Below are positions 5,197-7,337 of a stretch of 7,337 nt of DNA, piece by piece. Made by a program: the position numbers and the translations under genes. The first letter of the stretch is position 1; each line of letters opens with the position of its first letter. The DNA comes from Treponema sp. UBA2869 (lineage in GTDB: Bacteria; Spirochaetota; Spirochaetia; Treponematales; Treponemataceae), in NCBI GenBank assembly GCA_002350445.1, contig DEEV01000057.1:459-7795 (forward strand). The letters run 5' to 3'. Under the pieces are notes generated by a model. It ran no database searches. It was not told the DNA's origin and saw only the letters and a program-made list of their open reading frames with translations.

Positions 5197-6609
5197 ATGA
5201 TTTACACAGACACAAGGGACAATTCAGTAAAAGTTGATTTTAAAACTGCTGTAATGAACGGTATGAATTCTGCTTCAGGCGGACTTTATATTCCGACTTC
5301 ATTTCCAAAACTTGACTCTTCACTTTTGAGTAAAGACCCTGCACCATCCTTCCGTGATGTTGCATTTAATATGGCAAAGCCTTACGTTGAAGGAGAAATT
5401 CCGGACAACGACCTTGCTGCAATTATACAGGACGCTTACCCGTTCCAGCCAAAAATTGTACCTTTAGACAATACCTCTTACGTTCTTGAACTTTTTCACG
5501 GTCCAACCTGCGCATTTAAGGATTTCGGGGCAAGATTTATGGCACGTGTAATGTCATATTTTAACCGCTCAGAAGCAACTCCGCTTCACATTCTTGTTGC
5601 AACATCCGGAGACACTGGTTCTGCTGTAGGAAGTGCTTTCCACAATGTTCCAGGACTTGACGTTACAATTTTGTACCCGGATGGAAAAATCAGTGCTATT
5701 CAGGAAAAACAGCTTTCTACATTCACAGGAAACGTTCGCGCTCTTAAAGTAAAGGGCACGTTTGATGATTGTCAGAAACTTGTAAAAACAGCATTTACAG
5801 ATAACGAACTTCGCTCAAAACTGCGACTTTCATCTGCAAACTCAATCAACATTGCACGTCTTTTGCCACAGGGCTTCTACTATATGTACGCAGCCCTTAC
5901 AACAAGAAACCGCTGCAAAATTGACAATAAGATTTCTGACCCGGCAATCATCATGGTTGTTCCTTCAGGAAACTTTGGAAACCTTACATCTGGTCTTATT
6001 GCCCGCGAAATGGGTGCTCCAATTACAGGTTTTGTTGCTGCAACAAATACAAACCGAACAATTCCAGACTGGATTGCAACCGGAGATTACAATGCACGCC
6101 CATCTGTAGAAACATACGCAAACGCAATGGATGTTGGCGCTCCAAGCAATTATGAACGAATTAAGGCAATGTACAATCTTGACGAGGTTCGTGGACTTTT
6201 TGCATCTTACTGGCTTGATAACAACGGCATTATAGAAGCAATAAAAGCATGCCACCAGAACACAGGCTATATAATTGATCCACACGGAGCAATTGCTTAC
6301 AAGGCATGGAAAGACATAAAAGACGGAAAACTTGAAGAACTTGTAAACGGAAAGAAAAACGACTTTAACAAACCAGGATTAACACCAAGCGTTCCAGACT
6401 GGGCAGATAAAGTTTTAAGTAAAAAAGCAATTGGAATTGCACTCGAGACAGCATCTCCTGCAAAATTCGGTTCAACGGTAACAGATGCTATCGGACGCGA
6501 ACCTCCAATGCCGGCTCGTCTCGAAGAAATTATGCGTCTTCCAGACAATGCAATCCCAATGGATAATGATTACGGCAAGTTCAAGGACTGGTTAATCGAA
6601 AATCTGTAA
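5197..6609 (+). CDS. thrC: Threonine synthase
   Basis: The product is a cytoplasmic PLP enzyme that converts O-phospho-L-homoserine to L-threonine, the last step of threonine biosynthesis. At 470 residues it matches the longer bacterial/fungal type. Hallmarks: an N-terminal block MNGMNSASGGLYIPTSFPKL typical of the family (20-39), the cofactor lysine in FHGPTCAFKDFGARF (K108), the serine/threonine loop VATSGDTGSAVGSAF (134-148), SANSINIARLLPQ (213-225), VPSGNFGNLTSG (255-266), which contacts the cofactor phosphate, and DPHGAIAYKAW near residue 360. All expected active-site elements are intact. The start is fixed by AAGAGG 5 nt upstream. It sits 9 bp behind the lipoprotein gene, with no hom or thrB visible nearby, so the pathway genes are not clustered here. 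It ends at a large inverted repeat. Confidence 0.96.
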   Translation: MIYTDTRDNSVKVDFKTAVMNGMNSASGGLYIPTSFPKLDSSLLSKDPAPSFRDVAFNMAKPYVEGEIPDNDLAAIIQDAYPFQPKIVPLDNTSYVLELFHGPTCAFKDFGARFMARVMSYFNRSEATPLHILVATSGDTGSAVGSAFHNVPGLDVTILYPDGKISAIQEKQLSTFTGNVRALKVKGTFDDCQKLVKTAFTDNELRSKLRLSSANSINIARLLPQGFYYMYAALTTRNRCKIDNKISDPAIIMVVPSGNFGNLTSGLIAREMGAPITGFVAATNTNRTIPDWIATGDYNARPSVETYANAMDVGAPSNYERIKAMYNLDEVRGLFASYWLDNNGIIEAIKACHQNTGYIIDPHGAIAYKAWKDIKDGKLEELVNGKKNDFNKPGLTPSVPDWADKVLSKKAIGIALETASPAKFGSTVTDAIGREPPMPARLEEIMRLPDNAIPMDNDYGKFKDWLIENL

Positions 6610-6629
6610 TTAAACAAATTACTCTCGCC

Positions 6630-6681
6630 AAAATGTGACCGCTTCGCTAAACGAAGCTGACGTTCCGCGAAGTCACATTTT
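6630..6681. terminator. Bidirectional terminator-like inverted repeat between convergent thrC and cmk
   Basis: AAAATGTGAC (6630-6639) and GTCACATTTT (6672-6681) are perfect 10-bp reverse complements. Inside, GCTTCG (6641-6646) can pair with CGAAGC (6652-6657), or CTTCGC (6642-6647) with GCGAAG (6667-6672), so two competing folds exist. The outer arms supply a T-run at the 3' end on both strands, suiting a terminator shared by the two converging genes. The two-layer architecture and its GC-richer core against AT-rich surroundings are more elaborate than a simple terminator and may indicate a dispersed repeat. Confidence 0.7.
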
Positions 6682-6713
6682 TGCTCCGCAATTTATTTAA
6701 TTAAATTTTTCAT

Positions 6714-7259
6714 TCAGGCTTCAATCAGATTTCTTTTAATTAATTCATCAATAATAACTCCCACGATTTCGTCGGGAGTTTTTTCGTTAACATCAATAAT
6801 CAAATCACAAAAGGCGTAATCATTATTGTCTATGCCGTAAAATTCCTTATAACGGCGGGTATCTTCACTGTCGCGCATTGCAGTAAAATCTTTGATTGCC
6901 TGTAAATCTCCGCCTTCGCGGTTAAAAACACGCTTTGCGCGAGTATCATCACTAGCCAGAAGATAAACTTTTAAATCGGCTTCTTTAAGCATCCAGATTG
7001 CAAGGCGGCTTCCAAGCACGCAAGGTTCTTTAAGTGCAAGCTCAACCTGGTGCTTATCCACATATTTATCGTAAGAATCATCAGTTTTCGCAGCTTCAAT
7101 AACCTCGGGCAAAGTCATTCCTTTTTCTGCCGCAAGCTGACGGAAGGTATAATTAATGAGCGTAACTCCAAGTTGTTTTGCAAGCAGCCCGCTTACAGTT
7201 GTATTTCCACATCCAGATTTTCCGCTGATTGCAATTCTCAAGTCCTTATTAAGTTTCAT
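6714..7259 (-). CDS. cmk: Cytidylate kinase, archaeal-type (AAA-type P-loop NMP kinase fold)
   Basis: The 181-residue product most resembles the short archaeal-type cytidylate kinases, which phosphorylate CMP/dCMP with ATP in the cytoplasm for pyrimidine nucleotide salvage. The P-loop is ISGKSGCGNTTVSGLLAKQL (11-30); the usual lysine before TT is asparagine (N19), consistent with my recollection that archaeal-type enzymes also lack it (GTGTTT). Other family blocks: FRQLAAEKGMTLPEV (39-53), DKYVDKHQVELA (64-75), LGSRLAIWMLKEADLKVYL (82-100), the lid region with R107, R110 and R114, RDSEDTRRYKEFYGID (129-144) and the C-terminal DLIIDVNEKTPDEIV. It is about 40 residues shorter than classical bacterial Cmk. 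The start has GAGG within 7270-7275, 10 nt upstream, a slightly long spacing. A related nucleotide kinase cannot be excluded. Confidence 0.82.
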   Translation of the reverse strand: MKLNKDLRIAISGKSGCGNTTVSGLLAKQLGVTLINYTFRQLAAEKGMTLPEVIEAAKTDDSYDKYVDKHQVELALKEPCVLGSRLAIWMLKEADLKVYLLASDDTRAKRVFNREGGDLQAIKDFTAMRDSEDTRRYKEFYGIDNNDYAFCDLIIDVNEKTPDEIVGVIIDELIKRNLIEA

Positions 7260-7321
7260 AATGCTTATACCTCGTATTTTTTAGATTAATTTAATATAAT
7301 ATATATCGAAAAACTAAAATA

Positions 7322-7337
7322 ATGAAGATAAATCTTT
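7322..7337 (+). CDS. Possible start of a plus-strand gene cut by the right edge
   Basis: An ATG at 7322 opens a frame (MKINL...) that runs off the window after five codons. TATAAT at 7295-7300 would be a perfect -10 about 21 nt upstream, but no good -35 and no Shine-Dalgarno sequence are visible. The divergent layout away from cmk makes a gene here plausible, but nothing in five codons shows what it is. Confidence 0.2.

Noticed and set aside
5852..6548. Several open frames overlapping thrC in other frames and on the minus strand
   Set aside because: thrC is unmistakable across this span; the alternative translations have abnormal composition (Gln/Leu or Cys rich) and no family motifs.
7050..7289. 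Plus-strand open frame opposite cmk
   Set aside because: It overlaps the conserved N-terminal half of cmk and has no motif of its own.

Overview
This window reads as an ordinary chromosomal segment of an AT-rich bacterium, most likely a spirochaete close to Treponema. No phylogenetic test was possible here. The basis is a family resemblance in three secreted proteins (a discoidin-like, NADase-type glycan-binding domain that I associate with treponemes), an archaeal-type cytidylate kinase, and generally AT-rich intergenic DNA. There is no rRNA, tRNA, CRISPR array, transposase or phage gene, and every gap between genes is about 100 bases or less.

Left part (1-2970): three genes encode exported proteins that share one domain. 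Two close paralogues lie on the minus strand (one cut by the left edge, one complete at 1864-2970). Between them, on the plus strand, is a more distant and larger relative (410-1849). The two minus-strand paralogues are about 90% identical over the mature residues that can be compared, but their signal peptides and many codon third positions have diverged, so this is an old duplication.

Middle (3006-5187): a complete alanine racemase gene (alr) sits just upstream of the second paralogue on the same strand and could be co-transcribed with it. Divergent from alr is a lipoprotein gene of unknown role. The short gap between them holds a perfect 12-bp palindrome inside overlapping candidate promoters.

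Right part (5197-7337): threonine synthase (thrC) follows the lipoprotein gene by 9 bp, with its ribosome binding site touching the lipoprotein stop codon, so the two are probably one transcript. thrC and a minus-strand cytidylate kinase gene converge on a complex inverted repeat (6630-6681) that looks like a two-way terminator and may be a dispersed repeat. A few codons of a possible plus-strand gene begin at the right edge.

Two patterns stand out. First is the cluster of glycan-binding-domain proteins. Second, the two plus-strand genes that begin their transcripts (410 and 4261) have no visible Shine-Dalgarno sequence but do have a -10-like hexamer ending exactly 8 nt before the ATG, which hints at leaderless mRNAs. 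The other genes have recognisable ribosome binding sites. I see no clear sign of an undescribed multi-gene system. The glycan-binding cluster is the best candidate for new biology.
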